9,626 bases of DNA from Natrialbaceae archaeon (GCA_003552325.1 PUKM01000204.1:1-9626); one strand, 5' to 3'; shown: positions 1 through 6,865, counted from the stretch's first letter. Notes: generated from the letters alone by a model not told the origin. A program made the numbers and translations.

Positions 1-540
1 ACCCTCGCGGCTGCGGTGGCAACGACGGAAGCCGCTCGAGCCGTCGGCGTCGACGCGGCGATCAAGTGGCCAAACGACGTGATCGTGCCACGGGATGGGC
101 AGGGACACGAGTACGACAAACTCGCAGGCATCCTCACGGAGATGGAAGGGGAAACCGACCGTATCGAATGGCTCATCGTCGGCATCGGGTGTAACGTCAA
201 TATCGACCTCGGGGAACTCCCTGAGGGAGCCACGAGCGTCCAGGCCGAGGTCGGAACGGTCGACCGGCGGGCCTTCGTTCAGGCGCTCCTCGAGCGATTC
301 GAGCAGTATCGCACTGACCTCGATTCGGTGACGGGCGGCTGGCTCGAGCACACGGCAACAATCGGGCAACGTGTGCGCGTCGAAATCGGTGAGCAGACGG
401 TCGTCGGAGATGCTGTGGATATCACGGAGATGGGTGCACTGGTAGTTGAGACGGAGGACGGCACCCAAACGGTGAGCGCCGGTGACTGTGATCACCTTCG
501 GCCGGTGAGCACCGACGGTCTAGACGAGTCCGGCTCGTAG
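1..540 (+). CDS. birA: Biotin-[acetyl-CoA-carboxylase] ligase, C-terminal part (5' truncated by window edge)
   Basis: The reading frame is open from base 1, so the start lies outside the window; 179 residues are visible. It should attach biotin to the carrier lysine of acyl-CoA carboxylase via biotinyl-AMP in the cytoplasm. Seen: the KWPNDV signature (about bases 64-81) of the biotin/ATP site, then KLAGILTE, then the GIGCNVN strand, all in family order. A C-terminal SH3-like segment follows (roughly the last 60 residues: GQRVRVEIG, VVGDAVDI, a GALVVE strand and a DCDHLRPV ending). Family members are about 300 residues or less, so the N-terminal part of the catalytic domain and any winged-helix domain are missing from view; whether it also acts as a repressor cannot be judged. 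The gene ends with TAG and converges on the universal stress gene, with a 178-bp gap that shows no gene. Confidence 0.93.
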   Translation, partial: TLAAAVATTEAARAVGVDAAIKWPNDVIVPRDGQGHEYDKLAGILTEMEGETDRIEWLIVGIGCNVNIDLGELPEGATSVQAEVGTVDRRAFVQALLERFEQYRTDLDSVTGGWLEHTATIGQRVRVEIGEQTVVGDAVDITEMGALVVETEDGTQTVSAGDCDHLRPVSTDGLDESGS

Positions 541-718
541 CTGTCTTGCTGGCTTGAACCACGGGATCTACACAGTGCGCTGACAAACGACCCGTTCCTG
601 GAGTGAAGAGACAGACGATAGAATTCACCTCGAGGGGGAGAACGGGCTTTTCCGACAGCCGTTATTCGTTGTTCGGCTACGGTAATGGCACGAAATACGG
701 CGCACAGCGGGGAAAACG

Positions 719-1225
719 TTATTCGACGGATGCAGAGGCGTTCTGGCCCGATTCTGACTCTGCCTCTGCGGTCCCGGTCGACGCCGTCACTGACTTTTCA
801 TCGACCCGGACAGTCAACACGGGGACACCGGCCCGACGAACCACGCGTTCGGTCACACTCCCGAGGAGGAGTCGGTCTATGCCACCACGCCCGTGCGTTC
901 CCATCACAACGATATCGCAGTTTTCGGGCTGGGCTTCCGCAACGATCACCCGACTCGGTGAGCCCTCGAGGACGTCCGTCTCGACCTCGAGGCCGTCCGG
1001 GGCGAGTTCGGCAGCGCGGTCGACGGCTGCCTGTCCCTCCTCTCTGAGGGCGTCACTGATGCCATCCCACGCCGTTTCCATGGGGAGACCGCCGTAGTTA
1101 GCCGCGTTGACCACGTAGATCACGCGCGCGCTGGCGCCATGATGGATGGCCACGTCGAACGCGTGGGAGACGGCCCGTTCACCCTGTTTCGAGCCATCTG
1201 TCGGAACGAGGATCCGGTCGTACAT
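719..1225 (-). CDS. UspA-family universal stress protein
   Basis: A 168-residue single-domain Usp protein. Seen: the N-terminal strand with RILVPTDGS (Asp10, a usual ATP contact) and the nucleotide-binding motif G-x2-G-x9-G-S at residues 109-123 (GTHGRGGIDRLLLGS), followed by VPVLTVR, the standard last strand. This is the ATP-binding type of Usp fold, likely a cytoplasmic homodimer; its stress or signalling role is known only in general terms for the family. The last 25 residues or so are a Ser/Glu/Ala-rich acidic tail beyond the domain, typical haloarchaeal decoration. The ATG start is supported by the family N-terminus and by an AT-rich cttatcaa box about 30 nt upstream. It is divergent from the thiC remnant and convergent with birA. 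Confidence 0.94.
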   Translation of the reverse strand: MYDRILVPTDGSKQGERAVSHAFDVAIHHGASARVIYVVNAANYGGLPMETAWDGISDALREEGQAAVDRAAELAPDGLEVETDVLEGSPSRVIVAEAQPENCDIVVMGTHGRGGIDRLLLGSVTERVVRRAGVPVLTVRVDEKSVTASTGTAEAESESGQNASASVE

Positions 1226-1251
1226 GCGTTATCATAGAACATACTCGGGCC

Positions 1252-1260
1252 ATTGATAAG
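1252..1260 (-). promoter_or_regulatory. TATA-like box of the universal stress gene
   Basis: On the minus strand an AT-rich cttatcaat stretch is centred about 31 nt upstream of the ATG at 1225. At the usual haloarchaeal TATA-to-start distance this gives a transcript with a leader of only a few bases. Sequence match only. Confidence 0.45.
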
Positions 1261-1299
1261 AACGTTGGCTTCTGCACAGTAGAGCGGCGATGAACAAAG

Positions 1300-1306
1300 T
1301 ATAAAT
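1300..1306 (+). promoter_or_regulatory. TATA box of the thiC remnant
   Basis: TATAAAT on the plus strand, the best TATA match in the window. Its centre is 27 nt upstream of base 1330, where the thiC-like frame begins with ATC in the place expected for a leaderless ATG. The promoter therefore appears to have outlived its gene. Confidence 0.6.
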
Positions 1307-1329
1307 TGGCAGTACTAACCAGTGATTAC

Positions 1330-1664
1330 ATCGCGACGCAACTGGGACGTGCTCGAGCAGGAACGATCACACCAGCGATGGTGCAGTTCGAGGCACGCGA
1401 AGGCTGTACGGAGGCAAAGGACGGAAAGCGGTTCCCGACGGATGTGCCGTGATCCCGGCCAACCAGGATGGCGTGGATCCCACGGCCATCGGCCGTGAGT
1501 TGGCGACGACAGTCACCGCGAACATCACTACCAGTGAACTCGAGGCTTCACCCGCGGCGGAGGTCAATCGACTGATGATTGGTACTCACGACCCGACCGA
1601 AGGAGAGCCGTTGTCCCTCGAGGAAGTAGTGGCTACACGAGGAACCGAACAGTTGCGGCTCTGA
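1330..1664 (+). pseudogene. thiC: Decayed phosphomethylpyrimidine synthase (ThiC) fragment
   Basis: Two adjacent frames together spell the N-terminus of ThiC, the radical-SAM enzyme that makes the thiamine pyrimidine HMP-P from AIR. Frame 1 from 1330 reads ATQLGRARAGTITPAM and then EAREG, like the usual TQL..AR.G.ITPAM..VA.RE start, and stops at TGA 1450-1452. Frame 3 continues the alignment: PDGCAVIPAN, DPTAIGRELATTVTANITTS, matching the family's VIPAN and IGxGLxxKVNANIGTS. A frameshift is needed somewhere between about 1400 and 1440. The likely start codon is ATC, not ATG. The conserved NANIGTS block is degraded to TANITTS. The frame ends after about 110 codons against the more than 400 residues of a real ThiC, so the SAM and Fe-S domains are gone. 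The tail after TTSELEAS does not resemble what should follow. Not functional as ThiC; assignment rests on motif recall. Confidence 0.75.
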
Positions 1665-1748
1665 TAGTGACTCGAGACTGTATCCGGGCTTGGGAACAAC
1701 ACACGCCAGTGCGGTGGATTGATTGTGGCCCCCTCCCTCGAGCAGCGT

Positions 1749-2663
1749 ATGGACGAGCGACGTATCGTGCAGGTTGATGCGTTCACCGACGAGCCACTTA
1801 CGGGAAACCCGGCCGGTGTCGTTCCCAATGCCTCGGGCCTCGACGCGGACCAACGTCAGGCGATTGCCCGGGAGATGGCGGTGAGTGAAACGGCTTTTCT
1901 CACCGAAGCCACCGACGAGGAAGCAGCGTGGCAACTGCGCTACTACACACCAACACAGGAAGTCGACCTCTGTGGTCACGCCACCGTTGGGACGTTCGGG
2001 TATCTCCTCGAGGCAGGTGAGATCGCTCCCGATACTGGGCCGGAACGACTCCGAACCAACATCGGTGTGCTCGAAATAACTGTCGACGAAGACGGCACTA
2101 TCTGGATGACACAGGAACCGCCGACCATCGAACCGATCGAACAGGAGTATGCGGCCGTGGCGGACGCGCTGGGTGTCGATAAAGCAGCTCTCGAAGGGGC
2201 CTCCGCAGACCTGCCACTTGCGGTGGCGTCGACGGGATTACCGTTTTTGATCGTCCCGATCACCTACCTCTCAGACCTTGGGGCTGCCGACCCGGACATG
2301 ACGGCCGTCGCCGCCCTCACAGAACGGTTCGATGCCGCCGGTGTGTACCTGTTCACCTTCGACACGCTCGAACCGACATCGACGGCCCACGGGCGAATGT
2401 TTGCGCCCGGAGCCGGCGTGCCAGAGGACCCGGTGACAGGGACAGCCAGCGGCGCTGTGGCGGGCTATCTCGAGCGCTACGGTGCCTTCGATCCGCTCCC
2501 TGAGGAACTCGTGCTCGAGCAGGGCCACTATCTCGATCGACCCGGACTCGTTCGCGTGCGCCTCGAGAACGGTATTCCACACGTTGGGGGAACCACGGTC
2601 ACCGCACTCGAAGGGCGGATTCGCGTCCCTGAATCGGACGGTGACGATATCCTCGAGGCCTGA
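1749..2663 (+). CDS. PhzF family isomerase/epimerase-like protein
   Basis: A 304-residue protein of normal length for the PhzF fold (two similar half-domains with the active site between them; the family includes PhzF of phenazine synthesis and many members of unknown substrate). Seen: QVDAFTDEPLTGNPAGVV at the N-terminus, SETAFL with the conserved acid at Glu47, the VDLCGHATVGT block, and in the second half RMFAPGAGVPEDPVTGTASGA, matching the family's EDPxTGSA motif. No other phenazine gene is nearby, so phenazine production should not be inferred; a proton-shuttling isomerase on an unknown small molecule is the safest reading. An in-frame TTG at 1719 would add ten residues, but the ATG at 1749 gives the standard family start. 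It ends 5 bp from the convergent membrane-protein gene. No convincing TATA box was found. Confidence 0.9.
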   Translation: MDERRIVQVDAFTDEPLTGNPAGVVPNASGLDADQRQAIAREMAVSETAFLTEATDEEAAWQLRYYTPTQEVDLCGHATVGTFGYLLEAGEIAPDTGPERLRTNIGVLEITVDEDGTIWMTQEPPTIEPIEQEYAAVADALGVDKAALEGASADLPLAVASTGLPFLIVPITYLSDLGAADPDMTAVAALTERFDAAGVYLFTFDTLEPTSTAHGRMFAPGAGVPEDPVTGTASGAVAGYLERYGAFDPLPEELVLEQGHYLDRPGLVRVRLENGIPHVGGTTVTALEGRIRVPESDGDDILEA

Positions 2664-2668
2664 GACGG

Positions 2669-3316
2669 TTACCCAAGCGGGTCGTTCCGGGAACTCATTT
2701 CGGCGTCAGTTCGGTCCGCGGTGGTGGACGACTGCTCGTCGTCCGTGGGGTGACCGGTCTCGGCCTCCCTCTCGTCGTGAGTACTGTCTGCACCTGCCCC
2801 ATCGTCGGTTGATCGATCCAGTGGCCGACGGCCAGCAACCCCACTAGTTGACGAGGATGTATCGAGCGTCTTCCCCTCGTCCAGAACCGTTTCTTCGTCG
2901 AAAGCTGCGGCGTGTTCCGTGCGTTTGAGTTCTTGGACGCTCCGACGGATTTCTTCGACGTCCTCCTCGAGCGTGGCTAACTGGTCGCTCAATCCCTCGA
3001 GTAACTCACTGCGGAGTCCCTGACGGTCGAACTGGCGAGCGGCTTCCGCGCCTGCAGCCTTGGGAAGGGTATAGAACAGCGCGAAGGCTTTGCCAAACTG
3101 CCAGAGAGCGATACCCAGGACGGCGAATACGACGGTGAGTGCTGGGTTTACTCCCTCGAGGGCGTCTCCCGGGGCAGTGGGATCTGCCAATAGGGTGTTG
3201 ATCGAGTCCCAGAACCCAGCGAACACGCCGAAAACGACGAGGAGTGTGCCCCCGATAAACGAGGCGGTGACGACGCCACGGTACACAAGTGCATATTTGA
3301 TGGTGGCCTTGGCCAT
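2669..3316 (-). CDS. Two-helix membrane protein with coiled coil and acidic tail (unknown function)
   Basis: A 215-residue protein of no family I can name. In order: a short basic N-terminus (MAKATIKYALVYRG), a first hydrophobic helix at about 14-36, a roughly 20-residue loop, a second hydrophobic helix at about 59-83, an amphipathic coiled-coil-like stretch at about 95-132 (ELLEGLSDQLATLEEDVEEI), and a Ser/Thr/Asp/Glu-rich tail to the end that should be disordered. Both helices near the N-terminus with a long hydrophilic C-terminus suggest a membrane-anchored scaffold or assembly protein; that is inference. Start choice: GTG at 3325 is in frame, but ATG 3316 lies 26 nt from a TATA-like box, fitting leaderless transcription. 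The gene is divergent from ppsA, and its promoter carries a 14-base element also found upstream of the winged-helix regulator gene. Confidence 0.8.
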   Translation of the reverse strand: MAKATIKYALVYRGVVTASFIGGTLLVVFGVFAGFWDSINTLLADPTAPGDALEGVNPALTVVFAVLGIALWQFGKAFALFYTLPKAAGAEAARQFDRQGLRSELLEGLSDQLATLEEDVEEIRRSVQELKRTEHAAAFDEETVLDEGKTLDTSSSTSGVAGRRPLDRSTDDGAGADSTHDEREAETGHPTDDEQSSTTADRTDAEMSSRNDPLG

Positions 3317-3321
3317 AGCCG

Positions 3322-3335
3322 ACACTCACACTCAA
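3322..3335 (-). repeat. 14-base promoter element, copy 1 (TTGAGTGTGAGTGT)
   Basis: On the minus strand this reads TTGAGTGTGAGTGT, essentially a tandem TGAGTG repeat. It ends 5 nt before the ATG at 3316 and starts just downstream of the TATA-like box. The identical 14-mer sits 5 nt before the ATG at 6860. The placement suggests an operator or a shared promoter-proximal element. Confidence 0.7.
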
Positions 3336-3337
3336 CT

Positions 3338-3346
3338 ACTATAATC
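3338..3346 (-). promoter_or_regulatory. TATA-like box of the membrane-protein gene
   Basis: The minus strand reads gattatagt, centred 26 nt upstream of the ATG at 3316. This is the expected distance for a leaderless haloarchaeal transcript and is the main reason for preferring that ATG over the upstream GTG. Confidence 0.6.
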
Positions 3347-3455
3347 ACTCTGGCTGACACTCCACTGACCGTAAGGAAAGTCCCAAAATCTGTCACCAGC
3401 GTCGAGAAAGTCATTCGGTTTCGAGTTGGTAATTATCACGATCGTTCGGAACCTT

Positions 3456-3463
3456 CTTTATCG
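3456..3463 (+). promoter_or_regulatory. TATA-like box of ppsA
   Basis: ctttatcg on the plus strand, centred about 28 nt before the ATG at 3488 but only about 10 nt before the ATG at 3470. This favours the downstream ATG as the start of a leaderless ppsA message. The match to a TATA box is moderate. Confidence 0.45.
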
Positions 3464-3487
3464 AAAGCGATGTCTCCTCACACACAG

Positions 3488-5812
3488 ATGGCAGTACTCT
3501 GGCTGGACGAGATCAGCGCCGATGACCTCGAAACCGTCGGTGGAAAGGGTGCCTCACTTGGGGAGCTGACGGGTGCAGGGCTTCCCGTCCCACCCGGGTT
3601 CGTGGTAACTGCGGGCACATACCGCCGGTTTATCGAGGATGCTGGTATCGATGCCGAACTAATGGACCTCATCGATATCGATGTCGAGGACTCGAGCGCG
3701 CTCGCCGCAGCCGCCGACGGGGCCCAACGACGTATCGTCGAAACACCGTTCCCCGAGGAGCTTCGCGAGGAAATACTCGAGGCCTACCGGCGTATCGGCG
3801 ACGGAGACGCTTTCGTGGCGGTTCGCTCATCGGCCACCGCTGAAGACCTCCCCGACGCCTCCTTCGCCGGGCAACAGGAGACGTTCTTGAATATCACCGA
3901 AGACCAATTACTCGAGCGCGTCCGCCAGTGCTGGGCGTCCCTGTTCACGCAGCGAGCGATCTATTATCGTCAAGAGCAGGGCTTCGATCACTCCGTGGTC
4001 AACATTGCGGTCGTCGTCCAGCAAATGGTCGATGCCGACCGTTCCGGAGTCATGTTCACCAGCCATCCATCGACGGGCGAGCCGACGATGATTATCGAGG
4101 CTGCCTGGGGACTCGGGGAAGCCGTCGTCTCCGGCGCTGTGTCACCCGACAATTACGTCGTCTCTCGAGCGGATGGGTCGGTCGAGACGACCATTGCGGA
4201 TAAAAAGGTGATGCACGTCCGTGACGAGGAGACCGGTGAAACCGTCGAACGCGCGGTTCCGGACGACGACCGCAAAAAGCGAGTGCTCTCCGATGTGGCC
4301 CTCGAACAGTTAGTCGAACTCGGCGAACACGTCGAATCGCATTACGACACGCCACAGGATGTCGAGTGGGCGATGGTAGATGATGAAGTCTACATGCTGC
4401 AATCACGTCCAATCACGACCATCGATGGTGGGTTCGATCTGGATGCGGCTGCGAGCGACTTCGAGGCAACGGAGCCGAGTCTGTCAGATGGCAGTGGTGT
4501 CCAACAGACCGGAACAAACGCCACTGAAACCAGTGAACGAGGTGACCTGTTACTCGATGGGCTCGGCTCGAGCCCCGGCACTGCCAGTGGCGCAGTCAGA
4601 ATCATCCGAAAGCTCGACGAACTCGATAAAGTCGGGACTGGAGATATCATCGTCACGGAAATGACGACCCCCGATATGGTGCCAGCGATGAAACGGGCAG
4701 CCGGCATCGTCACCGACGAGGGTGGGATGACCAGCCACGCGGCGATCGTTTCCCGTGAACTCGGCGTCCCGGCCGTGGTCGGGACCCAAAATGCGACGAG
4801 CCTGCTCGAGGACGGCCAGCAGATCACGATCGACGGCGACAAAGGGACGATTTTCGAGGGCGCTGCGACCGTCAGTGAGGAACGCGAACCAGTTGAAGAG
4901 GTTCGTCCGCAAGCACCGGTCAAACCGATGACGGCGACAGAAGTGAAGGTCAACGTCTCGATCCCAGAGGCCGCACAGCGGGCCGCAGCGACGGGCGCCG
5001 ACGGTGTGGGCTTGTTGCGGATCGAACACATGATCCTCTCGTTGGGGAAGACACCAGCGAAGTTCATCGAGGATAACAGCGAAAACGCCTACGTTGGTGA
5101 ACTCATCGAGGGCATTCGGGCCGTCGCCGACGAGTTCTATCCGCGTCCGGTACGCGTCCGAACGCTCGATGCCCCAACGGACGAGTTCCGCGAACTCGAG
5201 GGAGGCGAGGGCGAACCGGTCGAGCACAACCCGATGTTGGGCTATCGGGGAATCCGCCGCAGCCTCGACAGGCCCGAGGTGTTCGCCTACGAACTCGAGG
5301 CGTTCCGGCGGCTCTACGACATGGGGTACGACAACGTCGAGATCATGTTCCCACTGGTCAACGACGCCGAGGACGTCTATCGTGCCAAACGAGAGATGGA
5401 GAAGGCAGGGATTGACCCACAGAAACGCAAGTGGGGCGTGATGATCGAAACCCCAGCCTCGGCGCTTTCGGTGGAGGAGATGGCGCAGGCTGGCATCGAC
5501 TTCGCGTCCTTTGGGACGAACGACCTCACCCAGTACACGCTCGCTGTCGACCGGAACAACGGCAACGTCGCTGACCGGTTCGATGAGCTTCACCCAGCCG
5601 TCCTGACGCTCATCGGAGACGTGATCGAGACCTGCCGCGAGTACGATGTCGACACCAGCATCTGCGGTCAGGCGGGGTCGAAACCCGAAATGGTCCAGTT
5701 TCTCGTCAACGCTGGGGTGAGTTCGATCTCGGCGAACATCGACGCCGTCCGAGACGTCCAACACGAGGTCAAGCGCGTCGAACAGCAGTTGCTGCTCGAG
5801 TCGATTCGGTAA
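3488..5812 (+). CDS. ppsA: Phosphoenolpyruvate synthase
   Basis: Pyruvate, water dikinase: pyruvate + ATP + H2O to PEP + AMP + phosphate, the gluconeogenic entry step from pyruvate in haloarchaea. The 774 residues match the usual length (about 750-800). Seen: an N-terminal nucleotide-binding domain (VGGKGASLGEL near the start, VAVRSSATAEDLPDASFAGQQ near 111-131, SGVMFTSHP near 186-194, VYMLQSRPIT near 301-310); an acidic Ser/Thr-rich linker (about 320-355); the swivelling phosphohistidine domain with GGMTSHAA and catalytic His417; and a C-terminal TIM barrel with NPMLGYRG, MIETPAS, SFGTNDLTQ and SICGQAGS with Cys726. All key residues are present. An upstream in-frame ATG at 3470 adds six residues (MSPHTQ); the TATA spacing and the family-like MAVLWLDEI start favour 3488. 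It is divergent from the membrane-protein gene and seems monocistronic. Confidence 0.97.
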   Translation: MAVLWLDEISADDLETVGGKGASLGELTGAGLPVPPGFVVTAGTYRRFIEDAGIDAELMDLIDIDVEDSSALAAAADGAQRRIVETPFPEELREEILEAYRRIGDGDAFVAVRSSATAEDLPDASFAGQQETFLNITEDQLLERVRQCWASLFTQRAIYYRQEQGFDHSVVNIAVVVQQMVDADRSGVMFTSHPSTGEPTMIIEAAWGLGEAVVSGAVSPDNYVVSRADGSVETTIADKKVMHVRDEETGETVERAVPDDDRKKRVLSDVALEQLVELGEHVESHYDTPQDVEWAMVDDEVYMLQSRPITTIDGGFDLDAAASDFEATEPSLSDGSGVQQTGTNATETSERGDLLLDGLGSSPGTASGAVRIIRKLDELDKVGTGDIIVTEMTTPDMVPAMKRAAGIVTDEGGMTSHAAIVSRELGVPAVVGTQNATSLLEDGQQITIDGDKGTIFEGAATVSEEREPVEEVRPQAPVKPMTATEVKVNVSIPEAAQRAAATGADGVGLLRIEHMILSLGKTPAKFIEDNSENAYVGELIEGIRAVADEFYPRPVRVRTLDAPTDEFRELEGGEGEPVEHNPMLGYRGIRRSLDRPEVFAYELEAFRRLYDMGYDNVEIMFPLVNDAEDVYRAKREMEKAGIDPQKRKWGVMIETPASALSVEEMAQAGIDFASFGTNDLTQYTLAVDRNNGNVADRFDELHPAVLTLIGDVIETCREYDVDTSICGQAGSKPEMVQFLVNAGVSSISANIDAVRDVQHEVKRVEQQLLLESIR

Positions 5813-5824
5813 CGGTCAAAAGAC

Positions 5825-5894
5825 GGCTCCCGCGCCAGGAACAGGTTGCTGGCACGCGAACTGCTCCGGTACTGGATGACGGTCGTCGGGAGCC
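5825..5894 (+). other. Nested inverted repeats just downstream of ppsA
   Basis: A perfect 8-bp inverted repeat (GGCTCCCG at 5825-5832, CGGGAGCC at 5887-5894) encloses a 20-base near-palindrome at 5834-5853 (arms GCCAG/CTGGC with AAC/GTT inside, one mismatch per side). The ppsA stop codon is 12 bases upstream. A transcript running through could fold into a long outer stem with an inner hairpin. It could be a 3'-UTR structure, part of a termination or processing signal, or a small RNA; the sequence alone does not decide. Confidence 0.45.
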
Positions 5895-5919
5895 ATCTTG
5901 ATGTAGATGCTCGAGTGAT

Positions 5920-5960
5920 AAAAATCCTTCCAGCGATGTCAGCTCCCGGTGACTTTTTTC
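5920..5960. terminator. Convergent T/A-tract termination region between ppsA and the regulator
   Basis: For the plus-strand ppsA transcript there is a T6 run at 5954-5959, inside the loop of a small inverted repeat (TCCCG 5944-5948, CGGGA 5962-5966). For the minus-strand regulator transcript the A5 run at 5920-5924 gives a U-tract about 90 nt past its stop. Archaeal termination often needs only U-rich runs. A 7-bp inverted repeat (GATGTCA 5935-5941, TGACATC 5992-5998) spans the region. Confidence 0.4.
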
Positions 5961-6011
5961 TCGGGACGGAGATGTCTATACAAGGTTTGCCTGACATCCC
6001 GGCTGCCGGTA

Positions 6012-6860
6012 CTATCCCTCAAACGGCAAGCCCTCGAGGAATGTGTCACTCTGATAGTCGAGATGGTCGAGACGAGGTCCGAGCAGTTCTCGCACCAGTG
6101 CAACGAACGGGTTGGTCTCACCCTCGCCAACCAGCCCAACTTCCGTTCGCTCACCGTCTCGTGTCTCCCAGAGGCCAACGACGAGATGTGTGCGGTCGAC
6201 GAAGATGAGACGGCTGATCGTTGGATAGTCATCGGCTTCGTGGAGCCAGTCAAACTGTGGCTCCCAGACAGTGGCTTCGGGTAGCGATGACGAAAAAAAC
6301 TCCCTGGCGTCTTTCGATTTCGCCCCTGCATAAAAAGAGACGTTACGTTCGATAGCCTGTTCAGCATGCGGGAGACAGTCCTCGTGGAGGAGTTCACTCG
6401 AGGCGTATATTAGGAACACCTCCTCTTTCGCCCTGTCTGTCAGGGTTCGGGCATGACGATAGATCGCCTCGCTGCCCTCGAGGATACCCACAAACCGTGG
6501 CTCACTCGACCTGGATGCGTCGAGTGTCGACAGTACCGTCTCGAGTTGCTCGAAACCGTGCCACTCGGGACACTCCGGGGGGTACGTCTGTGGGTAGACG
6601 CGGCCCTCATCACGCTCGTACTGGAGAAGGCCAACACCATCGAGTTGTGGAAGTTGCTGGTGATGCAGGCGGATACGAACGTGCTCTTGTTGCTCGTCGA
6701 TATCTGTGGGTTGGTACCTGAGAGTGTCCTTTGACAGCAAATGCGTAGCGAGGTCCTCGAGCGCTACTGGTTCGTCACGTTCAGCTAAATACCGAAGAAT
6801 TGCTCGATTTGTGCCGTCCGCGAGGAGCCGAATTGCTTCATCTTCCGCGGATCGGTGCAT
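6012..6860 (-). CDS. Winged-helix transcriptional regulator with large C-terminal sensor-like domain
   Basis: A 282-residue protein. Residues about 3-85 look like a haloarchaeal winged helix of the ArsR/DUF7344 kind: EAIRLLADGTNRAILRYLAE, then EPVALEDLATHLL, then RIRLHHQQLPQLDGVGLLQYE, with a wing ending in YPQTYPP. After a linker, about residues 120-280 form a mixed alpha/beta domain (FVGILEGSEAIYRHARTL, EEVFLIYASSELL, ERNVSFYAG, RLIFVDRTHLVVGLWE, NPFVALVRELLGP), reminiscent of the phospholipase-D-like effector domains of TrmB-type archaeal regulators; this is a loose likeness and the usual HKD catalytic motif is absent. The ligand is unknown. Start: GTG 6869 is in frame, but ATG 6860 is 27 nt from a TATA-like box. 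The gene converges on ppsA, and its promoter shares a 14-base element with the membrane-protein gene, making autoregulation plausible. Confidence 0.82.
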   Translation of the reverse strand: MHRSAEDEAIRLLADGTNRAILRYLAERDEPVALEDLATHLLSKDTLRYQPTDIDEQQEHVRIRLHHQQLPQLDGVGLLQYERDEGRVYPQTYPPECPEWHGFEQLETVLSTLDASRSSEPRFVGILEGSEAIYRHARTLTDRAKEEVFLIYASSELLHEDCLPHAEQAIERNVSFYAGAKSKDAREFFSSSLPEATVWEPQFDWLHEADDYPTISRLIFVDRTHLVVGLWETRDGERTEVGLVGEGETNPFVALVRELLGPRLDHLDYQSDTFLEGLPFEG

Positions 6861-6865
6861 GGTAC

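Noticed and set aside
657..678. Hairpin AGCCG...CGGCT between birA and the stress gene as a terminator
   Set aside because: Only 5 bp with a 12-base loop and no U-tract on either strand; expected by chance.
603..1097. 164-codon plus-strand frame over the stress gene
   Set aside because: Antisense to the clear UspA gene; Ser/Arg/Thr-rich product typical of a frame shadow.
1261..1330. TPP riboswitch upstream of the thiC remnant
   Set aside because: The TATA box lies only 27 nt before the coding frame, so there is no leader long enough to hold a riboswitch, and no THI-box-like sequence was seen.
1449..1664. Independent 71-residue small gene starting at GTG
   Set aside because: Its first half is the continuation of the ThiC N-terminus in a shifted frame, so it is better explained as part of the pseudogene.
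3336..3487. TrmB-type operator (TACT-N7/8-GAGTA) in the ppsA promoter region
   Set aside because: TACT occurs at 3337-3340, but no GAGTA follows at the right distance; the region was searched by eye on both strands.
4550..5764. 404-codon open frame on the minus strand inside ppsA
   Set aside because: It is antisense to the intact PEP synthase, whose motifs are all in place; long antisense frames are common in GC-rich haloarchaeal genes, and its product shows no recognisable domain.
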